Shown here one piece after another: positions 17,331 through 26,281 of a stretch of 64,000 nt of DNA; position 1 is the first letter of the stretch, and the number at the start of each line of letters is the position of its first letter. The DNA comes from Xylophilus sp. ASV27 (GTDB lineage Bacteria > Pseudomonadota > Gammaproteobacteria > Burkholderiales > Burkholderiaceae_C), in the NCBI RefSeq assembly GCF_016428875.1, contig NZ_JAELTO010000004.1, positions 24,521-88,520 of the forward strand, in the 5' to 3' direction. The notes under the pieces are model-generated. The model was given only the letters and a program-made list of their open reading frames with translations, did not search any database and was not told where the DNA came from. The translations under genes were made by a program, and so were the position numbers.

Positions 17331-17690
17331 CCGTCGCCGGACACCAGGGCGATGGTGTGCAGCAGCGCGCGCGGATCGGCCTTGCCGCGGCCGGCGATGT
17401 CCATGGCCGCGCCGTGCCCCACGCTGGCCAGCAGCGAGGGGTAGCCGCTGAACGCGATGCCGGCGCGCTGGATCGCAGCCTCGTGCAGCGGGCAGGCCAC
17501 CACCGCATCGACCGCGCCGGCGTGGCAGGCGGCCGGCTTCCACGTGCCGCAGCGCGGACGGCAGCGGCAGCAGGCCGAGCGCCGCGGCGTCGTGGCCCGG
17601 TGCGTGCGTGGGCTGCGGGGCGATGGGCGCGCCGGGCCCGATCGGGCGGGCGCAGGCGGCGGCGCGTTGCGCCATGGGGTAGTTCATGAA
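17320..17690 (-). pseudogene. Decayed PdxA2-like (4-hydroxythreonine-4-phosphate dehydrogenase family) gene
   Basis: The minus-strand frame reads [20 protein letters not shown] and FSGYPSLLA, then directly [20 protein letters not shown]. In intact PdxA/PdxA2 proteins the first segment lies in the middle and the second near the C-terminus, so some 150 residues between them are missing. The region encoding the N-terminal domain is also absent or frameshifted (starts such as [10 protein letters not shown] are in another frame). The 3' end runs into R2 copy B. The protein cannot be an active dehydrogenase. A divergent broken IclR gene lies next to it, suggesting remnants of one lost catabolic locus. 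Confidence 0.7.
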
Positions 17691-17906
17691 GCGGACTCTC
17701 GTCACAGCAGAGGGGATGCGCTCATGCGCAGTCGAAGCGATGGGGGCGGGGAATGGAGAGTGCTGCCTGTTCAGTTGTGGAGACCCGGGGCGGGTCTCCA
17801 GTGCATCTCGCGCATGGACAAGCCAGATTTGCGCGATGCGCAAGCCTTGGCGATCTCCGCACACGAATGGCGTCCCCGACGGTCTCCTGGGCGTGGGACG
17901 GCTGTG

Positions 17907-18519
17907 ATGGGCCGTGCGGCGGTGCGAGACCATGTCGCGTCGCTGCAGAAAGGGCTGCAGGTGCTGACCTGCTTCAACCGCAGGCACGGCCGGCTGACCC
18001 AGTCCGAGGTGGCGCGCCTGATTGGAAACGCCTTCGGACCGCACGCGTGCGTCCGCCGCGCCGGGCATGCTGCTGGACGACGAGGTGGCCATCGTCGCCC
18101 GCGCCACGGCGCGGCGCAGCTTCGGCCTGGCCGTGGCCGTCGGATCGCGCCTGCCTCTGTACTGCTCGGCGCAGGGCCGCGCGCTGCTGGCCTGCATGCC
18201 GCCGGAGGAGGCGGAGTTGCGCGTGCGCCGCATGGCACGGCCGGCCCTCCCGTCGCGCACCGTGTGCGCGGCCGACGCCGTGCTGGCGCTGGTGGCGCGC
18301 GGCCGCGAGGACGGCTTTTCCAGCTGCGACGGCGGAATGGAGCTGGGCGTACGCTCCATGGCGGTGCCGGTGACCGACCGTGCCGGCACGCCGGTGGCGG
18401 CCATCGGCATCGCGGTGCGCGCCGAGCACATGGAGATGCGCGAATTGCGCCCCGTCATGCTGCCGCCGCTGCGGCAGGCGGGCATGACGCTGCCGGCGCA
18501 GATCTATCCCGAGGAATGA
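17907..18519 (+). pseudogene. Decayed IclR-family regulator gene
   Basis: The frame from ATG 17907 gives SLQKGLQVLTCFNRRHGRLT followed by QSEVARLIG, the first half of the IclR winged helix, then leaves the family pattern at about 18030. The effector-binding half continues in a different frame (LLDDEVAIVARATARRSFGL, VGSRLPLYCSAQGRALLACM, GVRSMAVPVTDRAGTPVAAI) to the stop at 18519. The second half of the HTH and the linker are missing, so there is a deletion plus frameshift. A 21-bp inverted repeat (GGAGACCC...GGGTCTCC, 17779-17799) lies in the gap to the pdxA-like relic and may be the old operator. Confidence 0.75.
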
Positions 18520-18526
18520 CGACCGG

Positions 18527-18590
18527 ATTCAAAAGGAATCCCAGGCAAGCCCAGGTACCGTCGGGGCCTTCTGCTACAAAAAAAGAAGCA
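18527..18590 (+). repeat. R2 palindromic repeat, copy G (degenerate)
   Basis: GGCAAGCCCAGGTACCGTCG continues GGGCCTTCTGCTACAAAAAA. It aligns with copy D (GCAAGCCCAGGTACTACC, then TAGGCTATATGCTATCAA) in core, spacing and AT-rich end, but one arm of the palindrome is eroded. It lies just after the IclR relic. Confidence 0.55.
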
Positions 18591-18705
18591 TTGCCGAAGC
18601 GCGGTATCACGGAGGGCGCGAACTTTCCGCCTATGATCGACTCTATCCTCACGCCTTCGCAGGGCTGCACAGATAGACGACAACAGAGCGGGAACTGCGG
18701 CGCGG

Positions 18706-18733
18706 CTTGAAGGGGCGGGGTCCGCCTCCATAT
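18706..18733 (+). promoter_or_regulatory. Candidate sigma-32 (heat-shock) promoter of htpX
   Basis: CTTGAA at 18706-18711 and CCTCCATAT near 18725-18733 are about 13 bases apart, close to the heat-shock consensus (CTTGAA, 13-15 bases, CCCCATNT). It lies about 50 bases upstream of the htpX start. HtpX is a heat- and envelope-stress protease, so the match is biologically sensible, but it was found by eye. Confidence 0.45.
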
Positions 18734-18781
18734 TTCCGCGCAAAGGATCCTACGGGCCTGGTCCCATCCCACGGAGAACTC

Positions 18782-19657
18782 ATGAAACGTATCGCTCTGT
18801 TCGTTCTAACCAACCTGGCCGTCGTCGTCGTGCTGGGCATCGTCGCCAGCCTGCTCGGCGTCAACCGTTTCCTCACCGCCAACGGGCTCAACCTGGGCGC
18901 GCTGCTGGGCTTCGCGCTGGTCATGGGCTTCGGCGGCGCCATCATCTCGCTGCTGATCAGCAAGCCGGTCGCCAAGTGGAGCGCCGGCGTGCGGCTGATC
19001 AACCAGCCCGCCACCGCCGACGAGGCCTGGATCGTCGAGACCGTGCGCAAGTTCGCCGACAAGGCCGGCATCGGCATGCCCGAGGTCGGCATCTTCGAGG
19101 GCGACCCGAACGCCTTCGCCACCGGCGCCTTCAAGAACAGCGCCCTGGTGGCGGTCTCCACCGGCCTGCTGCAGGGCATGACGCGCGAAGAGGTCGAGGC
19201 CGTGATCGGCCACGAGGTGGCCCACATCGCCAACGGCGACATGGTCACCATGACCCTGATCCAGGGCGTGATGAACACCTTCGTGGTGTTCCTCTCGCGC
19301 GTCGTCGGCTACGCGGTCGACAGCTTCCTCAACAAGAACAACGAGAACCGCTCCGGCCCCGGCATCGGCTACTGGGTCACCACCATCGTGCTCGACATCG
19401 TGCTCGGCTTCGCCGCGGCCATCGTCGTCGCCTGGTTCTCGCGCCAGCGTGAGTTCCGCGCCGACGCCGGCGCGGCGCAGCTGATGGGCCGCAAGCAGCC
19501 CATGGTCAACGCGCTGGCCCGCCTGGGCGGCATGGTGCCGGGCGAACTGCCCAAGAGCATCCAGGCCATGGGCATCACCGGCGGCATCGGCAAGCTGTTC
19601 TCCTCGCATCCGCCGATCGAGGAGCGCATCGCCGCGCTGCAGGCCCGGCAGGTCTGA
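18782..19657 (+). CDS. htpX: Membrane zinc metalloprotease HtpX
   Basis: The 291-residue protein has two N-terminal hydrophobic helices (about 5-25 and 36-58), the zinc-protease motif [10 protein letters not shown] (His144, Glu145, His148) and a later [11 protein letters not shown] segment with the third ligand glutamate, plus two further hydrophobic segments. HtpX degrades misfolded inner-membrane proteins together with FtsH. Length and motifs match the family, including the C-terminal [15 protein letters not shown]. The ATG at 18782 is preceded by GGAGAAC. A sigma-32-like promoter lies upstream. Confidence 0.95.
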   Translation: MKRIALFVLTNLAVVVVLGIVASLLGVNRFLTANGLNLGALLGFALVMGFGGAIISLLISKPVAKWSAGVRLINQPATADEAWIVETVRKFADKAGIGMPEVGIFEGDPNAFATGAFKNSALVAVSTGLLQGMTREEVEAVIGHEVAHIANGDMVTMTLIQGVMNTFVVFLSRVVGYAVDSFLNKNNENRSGPGIGYWVTTIVLDIVLGFAAAIVVAWFSRQREFRADAGAAQLMGRKQPMVNALARLGGMVPGELPKSIQAMGITGGIGKLFSSHPPIEERIAALQARQV

Positions 19658-19746
19658 TCGTTCGATCTCCGTCCGTCGCCGCGTCCGCCCCCCGGGACGC
19701 GGCGATGTCGTTTCTGACGTCTCCTGCTTCCCTGCTGCGCGCTTCG

Positions 19747-20328
19747 ATGACCATCTCCATCCGCCCCATGCGGTCTGCCGACCTGCCCGAAGTGCTGGCG
19801 CTGCAGGCCGAGGCCTATGCCAGTGCCACGTTCGAACTGGAAGGCCATGATTTCTTCGCCAACCGGCTGCAACTGGCGCCGGCCTGCTGCCTGGCCGCGC
19901 AGGCACCCGACGGCACGCTGGCGGGCTACCTCGTCTCCTACCCCTGGCGCGGCGACGCCGTGCCTGCGCTGGGCGTGCCACTGCCCGCATTGCCGGCGCC
20001 GCCGGACCGCTGGTACCTGCACGACTGCGCGGTGGCGCGCCGCGCGCGCGGGCAGGGCGTTGCGCCGGCCCTGCATGCGGCGGGCGCGCGTGCGGCGCGG
20101 GAACAGGGGCTGCGCCAGGCCGCGCTGGTCGCGCTGGCCGATGCGGTGGCCTACTGGCAGCGCCTGGGCTACCAGGCACGGCAACTGCCGGGTGGGGAAC
20201 TTGCCGGCTACGGCCCGGGCGCGGCCTATATGCAGCGCCCGCTGGCCGTGCCGCCGCAGGAAGGCGCGGCCCGGGCTTTACCGGGCCTTCATGCAGCGGC
20301 GTCAACAGCTTGCGGGTCGCGGCGTTGA
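19747..20328 (+). CDS. GNAT-family N-acetyltransferase
   Basis: The 193-residue protein begins MTISIRPMRSADLPEVLALQ, the usual first strand and helix of GNAT enzymes. It contains a WYLHDCAVARRARGQGVAPA segment (acetyl-CoA-binding motif A, R/Q-x-x-G-x-G/A type) and YWQRLGYQAR near the end. The substrate is unknown. An in-frame ATG at 19705 exists, but the start at 19747 gives the canonical beginning. The final ~25 residues (AARALPGLHAAASTACGSRR) look like read-through of intergenic sequence. It is read in the same direction as the small lipoprotein gene that follows. Confidence 0.8.
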   Translation: MTISIRPMRSADLPEVLALQAEAYASATFELEGHDFFANRLQLAPACCLAAQAPDGTLAGYLVSYPWRGDAVPALGVPLPALPAPPDRWYLHDCAVARRARGQGVAPALHAAGARAAREQGLRQAALVALADAVAYWQRLGYQARQLPGGELAGYGPGAAYMQRPLAVPPQEGAARALPGLHAAASTACGSRR

Positions 20329-20353
20329 GCAGATTCCTGTTCTGGAGAGCACC

Positions 20354-20722
20354 ATGTCCTCATCCTCTTCCACGGGCCGCTGGCGCGGCTCCGTACTGCC
20401 GGCCGCGTTGTTGGGAGCGGCCGCCTTCCTGTCCGGCTGCGTCGTCGCACCGCCTCCGCCGCCGGCCCGCGTGGTGGTGCGCGAGCCGGCCGCGTACGTG
20501 CCGGTCGAGCCGCCGCCGCCCCAGGTCGAGGTCATCGGCGTGGCGCCTGTCGTGGGCCATGTCTGGGTCGGCGGAGCCTGGTTCTGGGAGGGCGGACGCT
20601 ATGTCTGGCGTCCCGGCCACTGGGCCGCGCCGCCGCGGCCGGGCTATGTCTGGGTGCCGCACCGCTGGGATCGCGGCCCGGGTGGCTGGCGCTTCCATGA
20701 GGGGCACTGGGCTGCGCGTTGA
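20354..20722 (+). CDS. Small lipoprotein with YXWGXW-type aromatic repeats
   Basis: The 122-residue protein has a lipoprotein signal peptide with lipobox LSGC (cysteine about residue 32), then a Pro-rich stretch and Trp/Gly/His-rich units: VWVGGAWFWEGGRYVWRPGH, WAAPPRPGYVWVPHRWDRG and GGWRFHEGHWAAR. The spacing of Trp resembles YXWGXW-repeat (BcpO-related) envelope proteins. It is probably anchored in the outer or inner membrane. Function is not known. AGAGCACC precedes the ATG. Confidence 0.75.
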   Translation: MSSSSSTGRWRGSVLPAALLGAAAFLSGCVVAPPPPPARVVVREPAAYVPVEPPPPQVEVIGVAPVVGHVWVGGAWFWEGGRYVWRPGHWAAPPRPGYVWVPHRWDRGPGGWRFHEGHWAAR

Positions 20723-20732
20723 GCGGCTGCCG

Positions 20733-22400
20733 TCATGCTGCGGCCACTGCGCGCGCCACGGCCTCGGCCACCTTGATGCCGTCCACACCCGCCGACAGGA
20801 TGCCGCCGGCGTAGCTCGCGCCTTCGCCGGCCGGGTACAGGCCGCGCACGTTCAGGCTCTGGAAGTCCTCGCCGCGCGTGATGCGGATCGGCGACGAGGT
20901 GCGTGTCTCGACCCCGGTCAGCATCGCATCGGGCAGGTCGAAGCCCTTGATCTTGCGGGCGAAGGCCGGGAAGGCCTCGCGCATGGCCTCGATGGCGTAG
21001 GCGGGCAGGGCGGCGTGCAGGTCGCCCAGGCGCACGCCGGGTTTGTAGCTGGGCTGCACCGCGCCGAAGGCGGTGGAGGGCCGGCCGGCGATGAAGTCGC
21101 CCACCAGCTGGCCCGGCGCCTCGTAGGTGCCGCCGCCGAGCGCGAAGGCGTTGGATTCGAGCCGGCGCTGCAGTTCGATGCCGGCCAGCGCATGGGGCCG
21201 GCCCTGGGCCTCGGGCGGCAGGTCGACGTGCCGGTAGTCGGTGGGGTAGTCGCGCGGGTCGATGCCCACCACGATGCCGGCGTTGGCGTTGCGCTCGTTG
21301 CGCGAATACTGGCTCATGCCATTGGTGACCACGCGGCCGGGTTCGCTGGTGGCGGCGACCACGGTGCCGCCCGGGCACATGCAGAAGCTGTAGACCGAGC
21401 GGCCGTTGCTCGCGTGGTGCACCAGCTTGTAGTCGGCCGCGCCCAGCAGCGGGTGGCCGGCATGCCGGCCCCAGCGCGCGCGGTCGATCAGGCCCTGCGG
21501 GTGTTCCACCCGGAAGCCGACGGAAAAGGGCTTGGCCTCGATGTGCACGCCGCGGCGGTACAGCATCTCGAAGCTGTCGCGCGCGCTGTGGCCGAGCGCC
21601 ATCACCACGTGGTCGGCGCGCAGCTCCTGCACGGCACCCGTGGCTTGGTCGAGCACGGCGAGCCCGCGCATGCGGCCGTCCTCGATCAGCACGTCGGTCA
21701 CCTTCTGCTCGAAGCGGATCTCGCCGCCCAGCGCCACGATCTGCGCGCGGATGTTCTCCACCACCTTCACCAGCTTGAAGGTGCCGATGTGCGGGCGCGC
21801 CACGTACAGGATCTCCGGCGGCGCGCCGGCCCGGACGAACTCCTGCATCACCTTGCGGCCCAGGTGGCGCGGGTCCTTGATCTGGCTGTAGAGCTTGCCG
21901 TCGGAGAAGGTGCCCGCGCCGCCCTCGCCGAACTGCACGTTGGACTCGGGGTTGAGCGTGTTCTTGCGCCACAGGCCCCAGGTGTCGCGGGTGCGCTGGC
22001 GCACCGTCTTGCCGCGCTCCAGCACCAGCGGCCGGAAGCCCAGTTGCGCCAGCACCAGCGCGGCGAAGATGCCGCAGGGCCCGAAGCCGACCACGACCGG
22101 CCGCAGCGGCAGGCCCGCCGGCGCGGCCGGCGGCGGGTACCAGGCCATGTCGGGCGTGGCGGCGATGTGCGGGTGCTGCGCGTGCCGGGCCAGCAGCGCG
22201 GGCTCGGCGCACGGGTCGGCCAGCGTGACGTCGACGATGTAGACCTGCCGCAGCTCCTGCTTGCGCGCGTCGAAGCTGCGCTTGTGCACGTGGACCCGGG
22301 CGATGGCCTCGGGCGCGATGCCCAGCGCGGCGGCAACGGCCTGGGCCAGGGCCTGCTCTGCATGGTCGAGCGGCAGCTTGATTTCGGAGAGGCGGATCAT
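20733..22400 (-). CDS. NAD(P)/FAD-dependent oxidoreductase (uncharacterised FAD-dependent dehydrogenase)
   Basis: The 555-residue protein has an N-terminal domain of about 95 residues (MIRLSEIKLPLDHAEQALAQ) before the FAD-binding Rossmann motif VVVGFGPCGIFAALVLAQLG (GxGxxG at 105-110). It continues with FGEGGAGTFSDGKLYSQIKD and a C-terminal GLYPAGEGASYAGGILSAGV segment. This layout is typical of a conserved bacterial family annotated only as FAD-dependent dehydrogenase. Two cysteines in SVYSFCMCPGG are conserved-looking. It is divergent from the PEBP gene (95 bp apart). The reaction is unknown. Confidence 0.85.
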   Translation of the reverse strand: MIRLSEIKLPLDHAEQALAQAVAAALGIAPEAIARVHVHKRSFDARKQELRQVYIVDVTLADPCAEPALLARHAQHPHIAATPDMAWYPPPAAPAGLPLRPVVVGFGPCGIFAALVLAQLGFRPLVLERGKTVRQRTRDTWGLWRKNTLNPESNVQFGEGGAGTFSDGKLYSQIKDPRHLGRKVMQEFVRAGAPPEILYVARPHIGTFKLVKVVENIRAQIVALGGEIRFEQKVTDVLIEDGRMRGLAVLDQATGAVQELRADHVVMALGHSARDSFEMLYRRGVHIEAKPFSVGFRVEHPQGLIDRARWGRHAGHPLLGAADYKLVHHASNGRSVYSFCMCPGGTVVAATSEPGRVVTNGMSQYSRNERNANAGIVVGIDPRDYPTDYRHVDLPPEAQGRPHALAGIELQRRLESNAFALGGGTYEAPGQLVGDFIAGRPSTAFGAVQPSYKPGVRLGDLHAALPAYAIEAMREAFPAFARKIKGFDLPDAMLTGVETRTSSPIRITRGEDFQSLNVRGLYPAGEGASYAGGILSAGVDGIKVAEAVARAVAAA

Positions 22401-22495
22401 GGTGCGTCAGGCCCGTGGTGATCGGGCAGAAACGGTGTCGGTGGGGCGCGAAATGATACGGTAGCGGCTCCGTCGATTTCATCCAGGAGTCCGCA

Positions 22496-22996
22496 ATGGC
22501 CGACAGTACCAGCCGCTTCATCCTCACCAGCCCCGCCTTCCAGGACGGCGGCGCCCTGCCCAAGGCCCATGTGCACAGCGCCATGGGCGCGGCGGGCGAC
22601 AACCGCTCGCCCGCGCTGCAATGGAGCGGCGCGCCCGCCGGCACGCAGAGCTTCGCCGTGACCTGCTACGACCCGGACGCGCCCACCGGTTCCGGCTGGT
22701 GGCACTGGGTGGTGCACGGCCTGCCGGCCGACTGCACCGGCCTGCCCGAAGGCGCCGGCAGCGGCGGCGCACTGCCCGCGGGCGCGGTGCAGGGGCGCAC
22801 CGATTTCGGCAGCGAGGGCTACGGCGGCGCCGCCCCGCCGCCGGGCGACGAGCCGCACCGCTACATCTTCACCGTCTACGCGCTGAAGGTGCCGCGGCTC
22901 GACGTACCGGCCGACGCCACGGCGGCCATGGTGGGCTTCAACATCCACTTCGCCAAGCTGGGGCAGGCGTCGATCACGGCCCTGTACGGCCGCTGA
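22496..22996 (+). CDS. YbhB/YbcL family (PEBP, Raf-kinase-inhibitor-like) protein
   Basis: The 166-residue protein has the phosphatidylethanolamine-binding-protein core: NRSPALQWSGAPAGTQSFAV, CYDPDAPTGSGWWHWVVHGL, GRTDFGSEGYGGAAPPPGDE and PHRYIFTVYALKVPRL. The DPDAP and GxxHW ligand-pocket elements are present. There is no signal peptide, so it is cytoplasmic. Bacterial members have no firm role. An AGGAG ribosome-binding site precedes the ATG. It converges on cysK, whose stop is four bases away on the other strand. Confidence 0.9.
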   Translation: MADSTSRFILTSPAFQDGGALPKAHVHSAMGAAGDNRSPALQWSGAPAGTQSFAVTCYDPDAPTGSGWWHWVVHGLPADCTGLPEGAGSGGALPAGAVQGRTDFGSEGYGGAAPPPGDEPHRYIFTVYALKVPRLDVPADATAAMVGFNIHFAKLGQASITALYGR

Positions 22997-22999
22997 GCC

Positions 23000-23920
<921 letters not shown>

Positions 23921-23975
23921 GGGTCTCCTTGCGGCGGTGGCTGAACGAAGCCGCCATTGTGGCGGCGTTCGAGGC

Positions 23976-24872
23976 TCAGGCGCGCGCCGGCAGCCGGGCG
24001 CCCAGGGGCGTTCGCCAGCGCTCGGCCAGAAGCACGCCGCCAATGGTCAGCGCGCCGCCCACCGCGTGGTAGGCGGCCAGCGCCTCGCCCAGCGTCAGAG
24101 CCGCGATCAGGGCGGTGAACAGCGGCAGCAGGTTGAAGAACAGGCTGGCGCGGCTCGGGCCGATGCGCGCGATGGCATGCATCCACAGCAGCGTGGCGGC
24201 CATCGAGGCCAGCACGCTGGCGTAGAGCACCAGCGGCAGGTTGGCCGCGGACAGCCCGGTGCGCGGCGACAGCAGGTACAGCGGCAGCAGCGCGACGATG
24301 GCCACCACGATCTGCGCATACAGTAGTTGCAGCGCCGGGATGGCGCGCAGGTCCCATTTCTTGAGCAGGATGGCGTAGGCGGCATAGGCCAGCACGGCCA
24401 GAAGCATGAGCGCGTCGCCGGCGCCGGTGCCGCTGGCCACCAGGCTGCGCAGTTGGCCGCCCGAGACCACGATCAGCACCCCCGTGATCGACAGCAGCGC
24501 CCCCGCCACGGCGCCTGCGGTCAGGCGCTGGCCCAGCAGCGGGATCGCCAGCGCCAGCACCGCGATCGGGATCAGCGCATTGAGGATGCCCATGTGCGTG
24601 GCCGTGGTCAGGTAGGCCGCGTAGTAGGCCAGGCTCTGGCAGGCCACCATGCCGAGCAGCGCCAGCACCACGATCCTGCCGGCGTGCGGGCGTATCGCTG
24701 GCCAGTTGCGCAGCACCGGCCGCAGCATGAAGGGGGTGAACAGCAGGCCGGCCACCAGCCAGCGGTAGAAGCTGATTTCAGCGGGGCCGATGCTGCCGGC
24801 CGCCATCTTGCTGACGACGGTGTTGCCGGACCAGATGAGAACGGCCAGCAGAGGGAATGCGTATTGCCACAT
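23976..24872 (-). CDS. DMT-superfamily (EamA) transporter
   Basis: The 298-residue protein has ten hydrophobic helices in two EamA repeats: [20 protein letters not shown] and [20 protein letters not shown] in the first half, and [20 protein letters not shown] in the second. This family exports or imports small metabolites across the inner membrane. The ligand cannot be predicted. It diverges from an AraC gene (109 bp between starts), which probably regulates it. It lies upstream of cysK on the same strand, with a hairpin between. Confidence 0.88.
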   Translation of the reverse strand: MWQYAFPLLAVLIWSGNTVVSKMAAGSIGPAEISFYRWLVAGLLFTPFMLRPVLRNWPAIRPHAGRIVVLALLGMVACQSLAYYAAYLTTATHMGILNALIPIAVLALAIPLLGQRLTAGAVAGALLSITGVLIVVSGGQLRSLVASGTGAGDALMLLAVLAYAAYAILLKKWDLRAIPALQLLYAQIVVAIVALLPLYLLSPRTGLSAANLPLVLYASVLASMAATLLWMHAIARIGPSRASLFFNLLPLFTALIAALTLGEALAAYHAVGGALTIGGVLLAERWRTPLGARLPARA

Positions 24873-24944
24873 AGCGAACGGGTTGAAAGCCGGCCGCTAT
24901 CATCCCTCTGTCCGTCCTGATGTTTATAGCTGGATTCGGACATA

Positions 24945-24964
24945 TCGTCCGGCGCGTCGGACGA
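24945..24964. promoter_or_regulatory. Inverted repeat between the DMT and AraC genes
   Basis: Perfect 7-bp arms TCGTCCG and CGGACGA with a 6-base spacer lie about 18 bases before the AraC ATG and 70 bases from the DMT start. A single half-site (CGGACA) occurs just upstream. It could be an operator for autoregulation by the adjacent AraC-type protein. Confidence 0.35.
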
Positions 24965-24981
24965 TGAACAGAGGAGCATGC

Positions 24982-25764
24982 ATGGATCCCCTGAGCGTCA
25001 AGATCCAGGACCTGGAAGGCGTACCCGGGTCGGTCTATTTCCGCTACGACGAATTCGGCACCGGCAGCCACGCGGCGCCGCACAGCCACGCCTGGGGCCA
25101 CCTGAACTATGCCGCGCACGGCATGCTGCAGATCGACGCCGAGGGCCAGCGCCTGCTGTCGCCGCCGCAGTACGCGATCTGGATACCGCCGCAGGTGGTG
25201 CACAGCTGCTACGTGCCGCACGCCGTCGTCTACCGCTCGGTCTACCTGGCGCCCGAGCTGTGCGCCGATCTGCCGGCAGAACTGTGCACCCTGAAGATCC
25301 GGCCCATCATCAAGAGCATCCTGGCCGATTTCACCGAACGCCAGGTGCACGTGCCCGAGGACGCCGCCGACCTGCGCCTGGCCCAGGTGCTGGTCGACCA
25401 GCTGGCGCGCTCGCCGGTCGAGCGCTGCTACCTGCCCTTTGCGCACACCCCGGCGCTGGCCGGCGTGCTCACCGCCCTCATGGAGGACCCGGGCGACCGC
25501 CGCTCGCTGGCCGACTGGGCGGCCCAGGTCCACACCACCGAGCGCACGCTGGCGCGCCACTGCCAGCGCGAACTGGGCATGTCGCTCGGCGACTGGCGCC
25601 AGCGGCTGCGCTTCCTGCGCGCCATCGACGCGCTCGAGGCCGGCCGCCCGGTGCAGGAAATCGCCTTCGACCTCGGCTACGGCACCGCCTCGGCCTTCAT
25701 CGCCATGTTCCAGCGCCAGGCCGGCAGCACCCCCGAGCAGTACCGGCGCGAGGCCGCCGGCTGA
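24982..25764 (+). CDS. AraC-family transcriptional regulator (cupin sensor plus HTH)
   Basis: The 260-residue protein has an N-terminal cupin-like sensor (HSHAWGHLNYAAHGMLQIDA, QYAIWIPPQVVHS) and a C-terminal AraC double HTH (LADWAAQVHTTERTLARHCQ, IAFDLGYGTASAFIAMFQRQ, GSTPEQYRR). This is the single-domain-cupin AraC type that commonly controls a divergent EamA transporter, as found here at 23976-24872. The ATG at 24982 is chosen for its GAGGAG ribosome-binding site at 24971-24976; another in-frame ATG lies at 24964. rnpB follows 38 bases downstream. Confidence 0.9.
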   Translation: MDPLSVKIQDLEGVPGSVYFRYDEFGTGSHAAPHSHAWGHLNYAAHGMLQIDAEGQRLLSPPQYAIWIPPQVVHSCYVPHAVVYRSVYLAPELCADLPAELCTLKIRPIIKSILADFTERQVHVPEDAADLRLAQVLVDQLARSPVERCYLPFAHTPALAGVLTALMEDPGDRRSLADWAAQVHTTERTLARHCQRELGMSLGDWRQRLRFLRAIDALEAGRPVQEIAFDLGYGTASAFIAMFQRQAGSTPEQYRREAAG

Positions 25765-25802
25765 CTGGCGTGCCGCCTCGCGTCGCGGCGATAATCCACC
25801 CC

Positions 25803-26236
25803 GTGAAGCCCGCTGGACCGCCGCTGGTGCAAGTGCCGAAAGGCCGCACTGGAGGAACGTCCGGACTGCACAGGGCAGCGTAGCAGCTAACGGCTGTCCA
25901 CCGTGAGGTGAGGATCAGAGCAACAGAGACGAGTCGGGGACATGTGCCGCCAACTTGGTGTTCTATGGGGTGCCAGCGCAAGCTGGCGACGGCTGGCGCA
26001 AGCCAGACGCCCAGGCGAAAGCCTGGGCCCCATAGCCACCCGGGGACGCGGAACGCGTCCCCGGGTGAAACGGGCAATCTCTACGCGCAGCAATACCAAG
26101 TAGGCACACGTTGACGGGGCCCCCGGAGTGTGCGGGTAGGTAGCACCGAGCCGGGCGGCGACGCCCGGCCCAGATTAATGGCGGTCACATGCGGGCAACC
26201 GCGTGCACAGAATCCGGCTTATCGGCGCGCTTCACA
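25803..26236 (+). ncRNA. rnpB: RNase P RNA (bacterial class A)
   Basis: The RNA subunit of RNase P, which matures the 5' ends of tRNAs. Recognised from the conserved core GGAGGAACGTCCGGACTGCA then CAGGGCAG (25851-25878), the GAGGTGAGGATCAGAGCAAC and AGAGACGAG region, AGCAATACCAAGTAGGC, and the 3' part ACAGAATCCGGCTTATCGG (from about 26207). Terminal pairing GTGAAGC (25803-25809) with GCTTCAC (26229-26235) defines the ends. The P12 region (25964-26035) is a branched stem with three GNRA hairpins. A rho-independent terminator follows at 26246-26271. Open frames across this stretch are spurious. Confidence 0.95.
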
Positions 26237-26245
26237 CTTTCTTCC

Positions 26246-26271
26246 ATGCCCCGCCACCGGCGGGGCATTTT
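26246..26271 (+). terminator. rnpB terminator
   Basis: Arms ATGCCCCGCC and GGCGGGGCAT around ACC, followed by TTTT, ten bases after the RNase P RNA 3' end. The TonB-receptor gene ends just beyond on the opposite strand (26282), so the hairpin may serve both. Confidence 0.8.
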
Positions 26272-26281
26272 CATGGGCGGT

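Noticed and set aside
25803..26236. Short coding frames in both directions (for example 25697-26077 minus)
   Set aside because: The stretch is the RNase P RNA gene, shown by its conserved core and terminal pairing.
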